Assembly (NCBI RefSeq): GCF_964355755.1
Contig: NC_092671.1
Span: 25,356,070-25,420,069 of the forward strand
Reading direction: 5' to 3'
Source: Antedon mediterranea
Lineage: Eukaryota > Echinodermata > Crinoidea > Comatulida > Antedonidae
Length of the DNA: 64,000 bases
Both the position numbers and the translations under genes were made by a program. Positions 23,673-35,900 of the stretch are shown piece by piece. Within the stretch, counting starts at the first letter, position 1, and each line of letters starts with the position of its first letter. The notes beneath the pieces were generated by a model. That model worked only from the letters and a program-made list of their open reading frames with translations, searched no databases and had not been told where the DNA came from.

Positions 23673-24900
23673 CTTATATATTATATTTATTTTACCGTAT
23701 TTTAATAACAGTTGTTAGCCGCAACTCACTTCGACAACATCCAAGCGATGAAAGGGAATTGCGATTTGTGAACACGCGGTTTGTCGAAAAAACGCGACTC
23801 CACATGTTTATTCTATTCACAGAGAAGAGCGCATGTGCAAAACGACTTGTGGTTACTAAGCGTCTGTAGAAAAAGTCTATCATCAAATTACTTACTCCTC
23901 TCTCTCAAGAGGGCTAGGCCTAGTTGTAAACTTTTCAATCTTTTCCAGAGGGAGAGAGAGGAGAGAGAGGCAAGTTGAAACTTCAATTTGAATATATCAT
24001 CCACTTTATCGTAATTTAAAAAATAAGGCAGGCCTAGGCTAAAGCTGTTCGGAGATACCGCCTATCTAACCTATCTAGCCTACGCTGTCTAGCTAGGTAG
24101 TAGTAGCCTAGCCTACTGGGCCTAGGCCTATAGATATAGGCCTACGAATTACGATCATCTCGGTGGCGTTTCATTTCGGTCGCGTGTCAATTTTCAACAA
24201 TATCGATCGTGGTGTATGGCGCGTCAATTATGCATAAAGCATACGAAAATGGATGCTATTGTAGGATTGAGACTTAACTGTCCGATTTAACTCTCTTTCA
24301 GCACTAAACTTATTATGCTAATAATAAATAAAAGATTAAATAAATAGATAAATTAAATAACGTCTGTAGATGTAAATAGAGGTAAACATTGTTAATAAAT
24401 AAAATATTAAATACATAGGCCTAGATAAATTAAATAACGTTTGTAGATTTAAATAAAAAGGTTTTAATTTGAATGATGAATGTAAACATTTGTATATGCG
24501 TTTTTGTTTTAAAAATGAAAGGATTGAATTGAAAAACAGTGTGAAACGAGTTTGTTTTAAATTACATTAACGTATCTATGTTTTGTTTTTAAATATATGT
24601 AAATATTTGTGTATATGTTTTTGTTTTAAAAATAAAAAGATTGAATGATCATTGACAAAAGTGTAAAGTGAGTTTGTATGTTATTTTTCCCGTCAGAAAC
24701 AAATAGAATATTTACAAAATATATCAAAATATAATGCTTATAAAAACATTTAAAAAAAAGTTAAACTAATATTAATAACATACTGTTTTTAAAATATTTA
24801 TTTAAATATAATGATTATTATATAAAATCATTTTTAAATAAACACCCTAAAAATAATAGAGACTACACTTCGATCTTTAATTAGAGCTTACAGTGTACAG
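23673..24900. promoter_or_regulatory. NOP58 upstream region
   Basis: This should contain the NOP58 transcription start. No TATA box is evident. A purine-rich ggagagagaggagagagagg tract lies near 23949-23970, and a dense cluster of TAGGCCTA/CTAGC words at about 24029-24148. The rest (24240-24880) is AT-rich with nothing recognised. Promoter status is inferred from position only. Confidence 0.35.
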
Positions 24901-25090
24901 TACAGTCAACTCTCCCAATACCGGACACCTTTGGGCCAGCCAAATAAGTCTGGTTTTCCGGAAAGTCTGGTATTCGGAATGTGTTTTTAATGGTAAATAT
25001 AAATTTGGGACCTTTTGGTCCTCAAAAAAAGTCTGGTATTGGGAGAGTTTCTGGTTTTCAGAGAGTCCGGTATTGGGAGAGTTGACTGTA
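24901..25090. mobile_element. pogo/mariner-like MITE flanked by TA
   Basis: The ends are TA-CAGTCAACTCTCCCAATA (24901 onward) and its mirror tattgggagagttgactg-TA (to 25090). That gives about 26 bp terminal inverted repeats with the TA target duplication expected for Tc1/mariner/pogo elements. Subterminal 'gtctggtattgggagagttt' is repeated inside. No ORF of its own. Confidence 0.8.
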
Positions 25091-25234
25091 CTGCATTGAG
25101 CGGCGTTCCATAGAAATCGCCGGAAGTTCGATTTACCGGAAGGGCGACCGAAATGAAACGCGACCGAGATGATCCGATACCAGGCCTACTAGCCTAGCTA
25201 GTAGTAGTAGTAGAGAGGCCTATTAAGTATTATA

Positions 25235-25745
25235 GGCCTACCAATCAATCAATCGTTCGATTTATATAGCGCCATTCCAACATTATTGCTCATGGCTCTG
25301 TAAAAAATCAGAAAAGGTGAGTTTTGAGTAGTGACTTTAATAAAGTGACTCAATAATGATGTGTGTTTAATGTTCAAGGGTAGGTGGTTCCAGAGCCTAG
25401 CCTAGCCTAGGTCCAGCAACACTGAAAGTCCGATCTCCCCAACTATGTTTGCTCCTTGGAATGTCCAGTAGCACCTGATGACTAGATCTTAGTTCTCGCT
25501 TTCCCTTCTTGACTGCCAACAATTCTGAGAGATATTTTGGAGTGCAACTATTTAGGCATCGGAACACCAGCAGCAGGATCTTAAATTTAACACGTGACTC
25601 CATGGGTAGCCAATTTAACTCTTTGAACAATGGTGTGACGTGATCATACTTCTTGGCACACATCACCAAGCGAGCTGCCCAATTTTGCACCTTCTGGAGA
25701 GTCCGCAACTGCTTCTTTGGCAGACCATACAGCAGGGAATACCCT
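25235..25745 (-). mobile_element. CR1-like non-LTR retrotransposon, 3' fragment
   Basis: Minus-strand translation gives the C-terminal end of a CR1-type reverse transcriptase ORF: SLLYGLPKKQLRTLQKVQNW, AARLV, HVTPLFKELNWLPMESRVKF, RSKHSWGDRTFSVAGPRL. After GPRL the frame is broken by ten extra bases (ctaggctagg), then continues as WNHLPLNIK. The 3' end ggcgctatataaat followed by gattgattgattgg (25235-25275) is a typical CR1 tail. The 5' part is absent: a dead, 5'-truncated copy. Confidence 0.85.
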
Positions 25746-25940
25746 ACTACCCTACTACTACTAGTACTAGGCTAGCTAGTTAGGCCTAGCTAGCTAGGCT
25801 ACTCTACTACTCTAGTTAGTTAGCCTAGGCCAAACCTAAAATACTAGGTAGCTAGGCCCTAACTTCTAACTAGGCCTAGATAGTAGGCCTATAACTACTA
25901 CTAGCTAACTAGGCTAGCTAGGTAGTAGTAAGTAGACTTC
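25746..25940. repeat. CTAG/TAGGCC-rich low-complexity tract
   Basis: Nearly all of this 195 bp stretch is built from the words CTAG, CTACTA, TAGTTAG and AGGCCTAG. Because CTAG and AGGCCT are self-complementary, many small hairpins are possible. No ORF. Confidence 0.65.
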
Positions 25941-26087
25941 CATGCACAGCCACATGTTAAGGAATATGAATCTCTTTATGATTTTAATATGGTTCGAAAT
26001 GATATTACACAACAACGATTAGACAGCAACTGTGCAAGAGTCCAACTAATAAAATCGGAATGATCAATTAATTGAACATTTACAGCA

Positions 26088-26451
26088 TAAGGCCCATACA
26101 CTAGGACGATAACGATCGACGATAAATAGACAAATGTGCATTTTTAATACATAAACCAAAAGAAATATAAACAATTCCTTTGATGAAAATTATATTTTCA
26201 CACGTCCAATCAAATGACGTCAAGATTAGTAAGACCAATAATATCGTGACAATACAGCGATTTTATTGTTTTTATTTATCATGACGTCATTTGATTGGAA
26301 TTTGAAAAACATTATTTTTATCAAAGACAGCATAAATGATTATCCTATAGGTCTATAACGAAAACCTTTCTAATTTCTTTTGGTTTATGTAAAAAAAATG
26401 CATGCTATATATTTATCGTCCGTCGTTATCGTCATAGTGTAATTAAGCCTT
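26088..26451. mobile_element. MITE with about 75-bp terminal inverted repeats
   Basis: The left arm (taaggcccatacactagg, acgataacgatcgacgataa, acataaaccaaaagaaat) and right arm (atttcttttggtttatgt, ttatcgtccgtcgttatcgt, catagtgtaattaagcctt) are inverted copies. TGACGTCA-related palindromes lie in the centre. No transposase. Confidence 0.75.
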
Positions 26452-28253
26452 TATACAAAAAAAAAATAAATTGATTACGAAGTTACATGTCATTTTCACC
26501 TATCACCAAAAAACTAACCTTTTCAACACTAATTGTTACGAAGCCAATTTATGTTATATATTTCATTAAAACTGAACTTTACGGTAAATGAAGAGTAAGT
26601 ATCAGTTATCTAGTTATATTATTCATATTAACAGTTAATATGAATAATATAACTAGTAGGTCTATGAACTTGCGTCCAGACACAGAACTGTGACATTAGT
26701 ATCATAAATGTTGAAACCACTTATAAAACCTTTTTTTAAAGAAAATATAATTGTGTTAGGAGAAGGCTAATAAACAAATAGATAATGTGCAAACCTTTTT
26801 CTGGATTAATTAATGGAGCAGGCGTTCCTAATAATCTGCTGCTGCTACCTAGACTGATTGTTCACCTTCTGACGATAATTGATTGGACCCCCCCCACGGC
26901 ATCTGATAACCAAAAAAAAATTTACCAGGACTGTTTCAATGATTTAATATCTGACGGCGTATTATTATAACATTGGCCTAGATTGACAGTCAAAAGAAAG
27001 TCAATGTAAATACCTCCCTTTATGTTGACAGAGCCAAAATAAAGTTTTGACCATTATCGAATGATTATTTGACAGTGACCTATTATAATACCGGCCTGGT
27101 TGACAGCAAAAACGAAGTTATTATTTATTGAACAAGATTTTACAGATTTCCGTCTACATCTCAATAATACTGTATTATCAGCAAAGGCTTTCATATAGAC
27201 TCTCTTCTCCCAGACGTTTTTTAGGTCCAGCAGCTACCTATAAATTATAGTCGAGTTTCCAAATTCACAAGCGCGAAAATCTGTATCTGAATGGACCATG
27301 GATGGTAGAGATGTGGATTGTGGTGTGTTTTATTGAGTAGATTATTTAAGTAAGGTTTTTTTAAACATCGTATCGATATCAGCAGAAGCAGGTTCACTTA
27401 TGGTACAGTTATGTGTGCTTTTCTCCTTTGCCTCGTACGGTGTGCACCAACACCTCCCCCCACCCCCATATTTTGTGCCACTGTCTCTTTTCATGGTGCC
27501 TAATCTTTCAGTTACTTGGTGCAGCACATTCTCCTCTACTGCACTGCTGCTACTTAAGTTCTACTTTTACTCATTATCCGTTACATGATCACATTATCAG
27601 GTACAAAAGATAAGACAGCACTTTACACATATTTCAAAATTGTTAGGCCTATTTCAAAATCATACTATAATTACTAAGAAGCATGCAGTATTTGCACAAT
27701 CTGTTCTGTCATGCAAATCCTCCAGTGCATGTTAAGTTAGAACTCTCCTCTGATAATTCGATAAACCACTATTAAAGCTTAGGTACAGGCATGAATTTTA
27801 AATACAATATCTTGTTAATTGCACACAAATCAAATATTTGTTACAGAAATCAAGACGAAAAAACATGAATTTCCCTTTAAATGGTCAACTACAAAATTCG
27901 GCAAAATTCTGCTATAAAAACCAGGAGACTTTTTTTCAGGTTGTTACAACTCCCTGGTTTAACCTAATGTAATAACATGTCTGGTGACTCCCTAGAAGGT
28001 GACAAAAGATGGTAGATATACGGTGGATAATTTTTGATAGCATGAAAATAAAACTGAAGTTAAATAAAAATACCAGAAGTTATTTACGGTAATTTATTAT
28101 AACTTAACTGTTTATTTTTCATAGTTTTTTAAAAATGCCTCTCTATTTACAACATTTGTGTACAAAAGAATAGAGATTTTACTGTGTATTTTGAACTGGT
28201 TCACACAATAACCCCTGTATCAGGGGGATTACCACCTATCTGATAGGACACAT
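26452..28253. other. Intergenic stretch, no gene seen
   Basis: AT-rich. A perfect short hairpin (attaacagttaatatgaataatat) sits near 26620-26655. Open frames around 27342-27613 occur on both strands of the same C-rich patch, and neither has homology or splice support. Nothing else recognised. Confidence 0.35.
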
Positions 28254-29582
28254 AGCCTGGGTGCAGAACAATTATTATACACATTTGCGGGAAAAAAGTA
28301 TAGGAAAATTTTTTTTTGGTTTTTCTAATAGAGTATATCATATAGAATGTCAGAAAAAAAATCCCCATCCCAGGGTCTTGGGGAAAATTTTTTATGGCAC
28401 TTTTAAATTTTGGCCTATATAACACACACAAATTCCTATTAACATACACAAATACCTATATATAGGGGATAGGGAAAATCAATTAACAGTTTTTGTTACT
28501 TGCAGTTGTGTTTTAATGATTAAAATTAGTAGAGGCTTACTTTAATAACTACTTCTCATAGTAGTTGATGAATCAAGTCGATACGATGACATCATCATGC
28601 CAGAATCCAATATGGCGTCCGATTTGGCGGGAAAAACAGGGTATTGCTAAACCCCCGCAAACCCCTGGAAACCTAAAAAAAAAAACATAGAAAACCCCAC
28701 CGAACCGACATAAAAGTGATTGAATCATGGAGTGTACACCCCACTGGGTATGTCCATGTAAAAAAAATTAAAATTTCTACTGTTAACTACTTATTTTTGG
28801 GATAAAACGTCATTTTTTGGTTAAAAATTAGCAATCATTTTTTACCAAAAAATGATGTTTTACCCCAAAAATAAGTAGTTAACAGTAGAAATTTTATTTT
28901 TTTAAAACATGGATATACCCAGTGGGTCGTACACTACATGATTCAATCACTTTTATTATGTTGGTTCGGTGGGGTTTGCTATGTTTTTTTGGAGGTTTGC
29001 AGGGTTTAGCAATCATTTTTGACCAAAAAATGATGTTTTGCCCCAAAAATAAGTAGTTAACAGTAGAAATTTAATTTTTTTTTTTTCATGGATATACCCA
29101 GTGGGTCGTACACTACATGATTCAATCACTTTTATGTTGGTTCGGTGGGGGTTTGCTATGTTATTTTGGAGGTTTCCAGGGGTTTGCGGGGGTTTAGCAA
29201 TACCCTGTTTTTTCCGCCAAATTGGACGCCATATTGGATTCTGGCATGATGATGTCATTGTTATCGACTCGATTTATCAACTACTATGAGAAGTAGTTAT
29301 TAAAGTAAGCCTCAGCTAATTTTAATAATCATAACACAACTCCAAGTTAAAAAAACCGTGAATTGGTTTTCCCTATCCCCTATATATAGGTATTTGTGTG
29401 TGTTAATAGGCATTTGTGTGTGTTATATAGGCCAAAATTTAAAAGTGCCGTAAAAAATTTTCCCCAAGACCCTGGGATGGGGATTTTTTTTCTGACATTC
29501 TATATGGTATACTCTATCAGAAAAAAAAGAAAAAAATTTTCCTATACTTTTTTCCCGCAAAATTTGTACTGCACCCAGGCTA
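28254..29582. mobile_element. 1.3-kb foldback element
   Basis: The left arm starts agcctgggtgcag (28254) and the right arm ends ctgcacccaggct (to 29582). Mirrored landmarks run inward: aaaatccccatcccagggtc / gaccctgggatggggatttt; tatatataggggatagggaa / ttccctatcccctatatata; catcatgccagaatccaata / tattggattctggcatgatg; ggtatatcc near the centre. The middle has an extra partial copy of the arm end (28800-29050), giving nested hairpins. Arms are about 550 bp. No transposase ORF. Confidence 0.85.
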
Positions 29583-29998
29583 ACATTGCCTAAAGACATA
29601 AAATAAAATAAAATAAATAAATAAAATAAACTATCCTCCCACTGATAAGGAAGTGCTTATTTTCAACAAGCTTGTGTAACACAAATAAAATCACAAAATT
29701 ATGAAACATAGGTGAAACTATAGATCGATGATTATTGGAATGTATAACTATAATCAATAGAAATATTTTGCCTGCACCTGGCCTTTAAATACAATAATGT
29801 CCTTTGTAGTACAGTATATCCCATCATACTGTTACTGCTACTTACATATTGATACAGTACTTCTTGTGTTTTTCTAGGAAACGGGGAATATCAGGAAATA
29901 TGAGCAAGAGAAGTGAACACTAATAAACCTAAATTTAGGCTTATACCATGTACTACAGTACTGTCTGAATCAAGAGTACTCTACATGTGGCCAAAATA

Positions 29999-32900
29999 AT
30001 GACCAATCAGGATGGTGAACACGGAGCGTGCTCACAAAGATCTGACAATCTCCCCGTTCTTGATGACAGCATCTCATATGATGAGTTCTTTGAGAAGTTT
30101 ATGATTGCCAATCAACCTTGCTTGTTCAAAGGTACTATTAACCAATGGCGAAGCATAAAGGAATGGGTGGACAGTAATGGCAGGCCAAATTTTCAATACT
30201 TATCCCAACATTTTGGTATGTACATACCTATCTTTATACTGTACTACAATTTTAGAATGCTTGTTACAGAGTGCCATGGTTTCTTTCAATTTATTTAATT
30301 CCTAATTAATTTAATTATTAAAAGAAACCTTCCCTACAATTTGTGACGTTTTGTAAAAATAATACATTACTTTAAAAACATTAAACCAGGTCATTCCTTG
30401 TCTTAAATGTACGTTTTATGGTAAATTATGATAAAAAGTGAGAAACAATGCTCTACCTAAGTAGCTCGTGGCGAATGACCTCTCGTGGATGGTCTTTAGG
30501 CCTAGCCTAGCTAGGCTTAGTTTGTAGGCCTAGCTGGTAAACATCAGTAACGTACGAACATCGTACGCTAGTTATATACCTAGCCCGACGTTGTATAGTT
30601 GACAAGTTAGGAGAGTCTTCCATTTGTTTTGGCCTCACGATCGATCGAAAATTGTGTGAATTACAGAAGAAAAAAAAATATCAATGCGCACGCAATGCAT
30701 TTTGGGATTTATAACGGGCCGCTACAATTATTAGAATCAACTTATTTTTCACATTTTTAATCGTTTAAAGACGAAAAAAATTATCGCAATAGGACCATAT
30801 AGTATTATTTTTACATTAAATATAGTTTGTGATCTTAAATTAGATCTAAAAAACGTAAGGAAGGGGTCTTTAAGCAAGAGACTAAATCTTTGGTGATACA
30901 AAGCGGTAAGCAGTATCTGATCTACTATGAAAATAACTTTAAAATGTCTTAGTTTACTTTATAAATCCAGAGAGTCTCTGATAGATTATTTTTAATGGTG
31001 AGCCTACTACTGGAAGTACTTGACATTGCTAATATGTTTTTAGTTCCAGTTTGGCTGGAGCCTTTTTAATTCTGTTAAATCATTGTTAGCAAAGTCACTT
31101 CTAGGGTAATAACAGTCAACCAATATCAGACTCTCTGAAAACCATAAACTTTTCCAAAAAATGATCCTTCTTGATGTCCAATTATTTTTCACCAATAAAA
31201 ATGCATATCACATTTCTTGAAAACCATCCATGTTTTTGGTATTGGGAAATTTCTTGATACCTTACAACTAGTGACTACTTTTTTCATAAAGCACTGTAAT
31301 ATGATATTTTGTTACTAATGAATCTTTCCAATTAAAAAAATTGATACAGTATGCATCATGTTTACACAAATGATATGTAACTACTGTACAATCAATGCAA
31401 ACAGTGTAGAATCTCTGCTATGACTGACATACCTTTTTATCTTTACAATCTCAAACCACTATTAATGACACATAATGCATATTTTCACTGGAATGTAGTC
31501 AATCTTTCAACTTGACATGGTAGGCTAAGCATAGTATAATGTTACCTCCATTGTAATTAATAAGCATTTATTATTTGTATGCACATAATATTATTATTAA
31601 AACTAGTAACAGTACAAATTATGTTAATTGAAAATAGACAATTTCTAGCATTCTCTAATTAGAACGCTTCAACCCAATTCACTTTTGAATTTTGTTTGAT
31701 CTTCCGATTTATTACACGTGTTGATACATGCATAGCAAATCGTTAGAAATCTCGGGAGAAAAGTATATTTGATTACTATGATTGGTCAGTTTAATACCAG
31801 GGCAATACATGCACGGGCAATTCTCGGGAAATCTCAGAAAAAAATCAAGCCTCTCGTGGGTGTGTTTTTTCCTAGAAAATTGTTTTCCTGGTTACAAGTT
31901 GTTACTTTTGTTAGGTGTGAAAAGGGTATTAAGTCATACAGTAATACTCTTTTCAATAACACACTTTTGCAAATTGTCATTTTTTCTAGGTGATACCACA
32001 GTTCCAGTTTCCAACTGTGGGAAAGAACAGTATGGTTCTCAACCAAAAGCAGACATGCTAATGAGGGACTTTATCAAATACTGGCAGGAATATATTGAAG
32101 AAGATTACAATGAGAACAAAAGATGTCTCTATCTTAAAGATTGGCATTTCACCAAGTAGGTTTCTGAGAGGGTACACTAGCTTCAATGCTTTAAATTCGC
32201 ATTGTTTATTATGAAATTATACAAATCAAAACAACATTGATATAAAAAAAACAAGTGTTAATTTTTATGGACCGCATTTCTGCTAAGTTTGCCCTTCCTA
32301 AAAATGTTTCAAAATCAGTGGGGTCGTTGAAAACTGATAACATTACCCGACAACATTTAAGATTCTACAGTTTTACTTGATCCAAGGTCAAAGGTGATCA
32401 ATAATAATAACCATCATTTTGCTTTATAAAGCTAAAAGTTGTAATTTATTGATAATTGCTAGTATAAAATAATCTTAAACAGGCCCGGCAGTAGTTATTT
32501 ACACAATTGATTGTTTTTCAAATACACAAACAATTTGGGTAAAGTACATAAGTACTCGGGGTACCCGAGTCTAGGACTTACTCATTTTCTCCTCCTCTTC
32601 TTCCCCCATCTGGACACTATTGAGTAAAAAGTGCGATTTTTAAAGTACTACTCCTCCCTTATTCGTTGTAGTATTGAGCTGGGATTTGGCATGAATATGC
32701 TACAGGGACATGTCCTCAAAGCTATAGAGCCGGATTTTTAATTTTCAAACCGAATGCAGCCATATGACGTCTCGAAGATGGTACCATATAGCCGTATTTG
32801 GTAGGTCATTGATGTGTATGTGACGTCACATCCCGTCTTATGACGTCATTACAGCTTCATTTGCTGTACCCCGAGTATCGCACATTCATTAATTAATTTG

Positions 32901-35900
32901 TTTAATTAAGAAGCCACAATGTGTGACACACACCACAGCGTTATGTAGTTATATGCGGCTTCTTGGCGTAGTGGTTATCACGTCTACTTAACACGTAGAA
33001 GGTCCCTGGTTCAAGCCTGGGCAAAACTTTTTTTTTTTAACTTTATGGTGAAAAGTACTGTATACGCAATATGATATAAAATATCTTATTTTTGTTATTT
33101 CTTGAAATACTTATTTTATGTAATCGGTAATTATCACTTTTACACATGTTTATTTTGCTTTGTGCTTATTACCATATTTATTTGTAATTTAAATGGATTA
33201 AAAAACTTTGTGTAACCCACATTTTTGGTGTAAGAGGTTTTGTAGTGTAGTGGTTGTCAAGTCTGCATAACACGCAGAAGGCCGGTCCCCGGTTCGAGTC
33301 CACCTGGCGAAACCTATTTTTCTTAAACTTAATGGTGAAATATACTGTACACGTAATAATAGAGTATATCTCGTTTTATTACTCTGGGTACCTGAGTCTA
33401 GGACTCTCTCAACTTTTCCTCTTCTTCTTCCATCCGGACACTGTTGAGCAAAAAGTGCGATTTATAAAGTACTACTCCTCCCTTATTCGTTGTAGTATTG
33501 AGGTTGGATTTGGCATGAATATACCACAGGGACATGTCCTCAAAGCTAGAGCCGGATGCAGCCATGTGCACGTCTCGAAGATGGTACCGTATAGCCGTAT
33601 TTGGTAGCGAAGTTATTGATGTGTATGTGACGTTACATCCGATCTTATGACGTCATTACAGCTTCTTTTGCTGTACCCCGAGTATCGCACATTCGTGCTT
33701 GTTTTTAACTATTTTACTATTAGTATTATTTTAGTAATTATTTAAAAAAATAAAAGAAATTTATATGAACAGTGACAGCGCCCTCTTGTATTAAAGTCTC
33801 AATACACACAGCAATTATAGTAGAAAACCTTTTATGTGCTTTTAGGTTAAAGATAACAACTTTAGAGCGTAAGGGCCCCCATGTGTTGTGGTATTAAGGA
33901 AAGCCCTTATACAAGCTTTTTATTGAATTCCAGTTTCATTATGTTGAATTTAAAATATTTTAAGTGACCACTCATTTAAGAGAATGGAATTGAAATGAAA
34001 GCCTATTTCTCTTTGTGATGGGATAAATGATATTGCATATAATCGTGTAATAGTATATAAATCATATAGGAGGGGGTGGGGGTAAATGTACCTCCCTTAA
34101 CCACACCCACCCTCCTCCTTCCCCGGCAAAATAAAAAAAAATTATAAAAGTTATTAAATTATAAGGGCCAACAATTTTGAATAAGGGCAACCATCCTTTA
34201 AGTTCAACTGGCCCTTCCAGCCCTGGTTATACAGTAATTGTTTATTTTTCACATTTTTTGTTTGTTTTATTTATTATTCATTCACATCCTGTTGAAAAAT
34301 AATGGTCTTTTCTCACTTAATTTAACCTTTATTTACCTATAATAGACCAACATGTATAATCATACAATTAAAGGTCAAAACTTCTATAATAAATGTATCG
34401 TCACTTGCATGATAAGTGATTATTTCTGAGAGCATTCAATCAGACGTCGGTAAATGAGATGATGATGTGGTATCCAAGATTGATTGTGGTAGTAAACTTG
34501 AATACAAGACAACTGTTTATCCCTTCATTAGTAGGTGAATTAAGAGTGCTGGACTTGTAGTCGGCATTTGTCTTTTGTTAATGAGACTGCATCATTAATC
34601 TTACAAGGGCCATATAAACTTAGAATGTCTTATTTTATAGAATTCTTGTGACCTTTCCCAATTCTGCTTTATGATAATGACAGATAGATTAATTCATTAC
34701 TTTCATTCATTAATGATGCTTTCAAAATTTTCTTCTTGATTTTATTATTGAAGTTTTGCATTAGTAATATACTGTAATTGTCCAGTCAGTCTAGAGATAT
34801 TTAGAGGAAACCCACCACCAATTGCAATAATAATAATAATATGTCGATCTTATAATAATGCAACTAAAGCACTTCACATTATTACCCCAGTAATGTTTTG
34901 GATTAAACACGTCTGGAAACATACTCACATGATGTTACAGTCAGTAATCAACGCAGTTGTGTTTTGACCAGATACTAATTTGTACACCTACAGTAGGAGG
35001 AGAGACTAGGTGGCATAGCATTACAAGAAAAGAGACTTATGTACGTTATCCTCTTGTAAAGCATATTCCACTGCCAAACAGTAACATCGTGCAGCTCACT
35101 AATTATCTGTTTTTTCTGTAACATTTCAATTTGCCTTCAACTTTATATTTTCCTTTATAGGATATTTCCTGACTATAATGCTTATGAAACACCTGTGTAT
35201 TTTACGTCTGACTGGTTGAATGAATTCTGGGATTGTACAAGGCAAGACAGCAAATCATGTGACGATTATCGCTTTGTTTATATGGGCCCAAAAAATTCAT
35301 GGTAAGTTTCTATAGTATTGTTCAAATATGAAATTGTATTGAATTACAAAGTATTGATCTTGTTGAGTGCATTGCTTGCCCATCAAAAATAAATGTCATA
35401 CTAAAAAGCACCCATGTTCATGAAAATAATGCCATGGCTATGAATGTATAAGAATGGTGCTGAATTTGAGAAACTGGATGGTACCATCTAGTTCGTGCCC
35501 ACAGATGGTTCTCGAATACATAGTAATTTCAGCATAAAAAAACTGGCGATTTCAAATGTACGTACGGCAGAACTTAAAAAAATATTTGTTTACAGAAACA
35601 AATAAATAGACACAATGATTTATGTAGTCAACCAAAATTAGCACCTAGAAACTTGTCACAAAATGAGTCCAAATTTTTTATTTGGACTCATTTAAACAAA
35701 CCCAATTTGTGTTTTGTATCTAACATTAGGGTTGGGGATGAGGATAGGTACAAAGAGGAACAATTTTTAAATATATTTTTTATATTAAATTATTCTTTGT
35801 ATTTCTTTATTATCCACTCAGTAACGAAATATTTTTTTTTTATAGGCCTATAAATAATATACCACTAAATAGAGTAAAACATTTCCGATTTAATACTTTG

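Noticed and set aside
27342-27613. Overlapping open frames on both strands
   Set aside because: All occupy one C/T-rich patch and look like low-complexity artefacts.
29987-29998. GTG codon at 29987 as an upstream JMJD4 start
   Set aside because: It is not an ATG; the first in-frame ATG is 29999 and animal genes rarely start at GTG.
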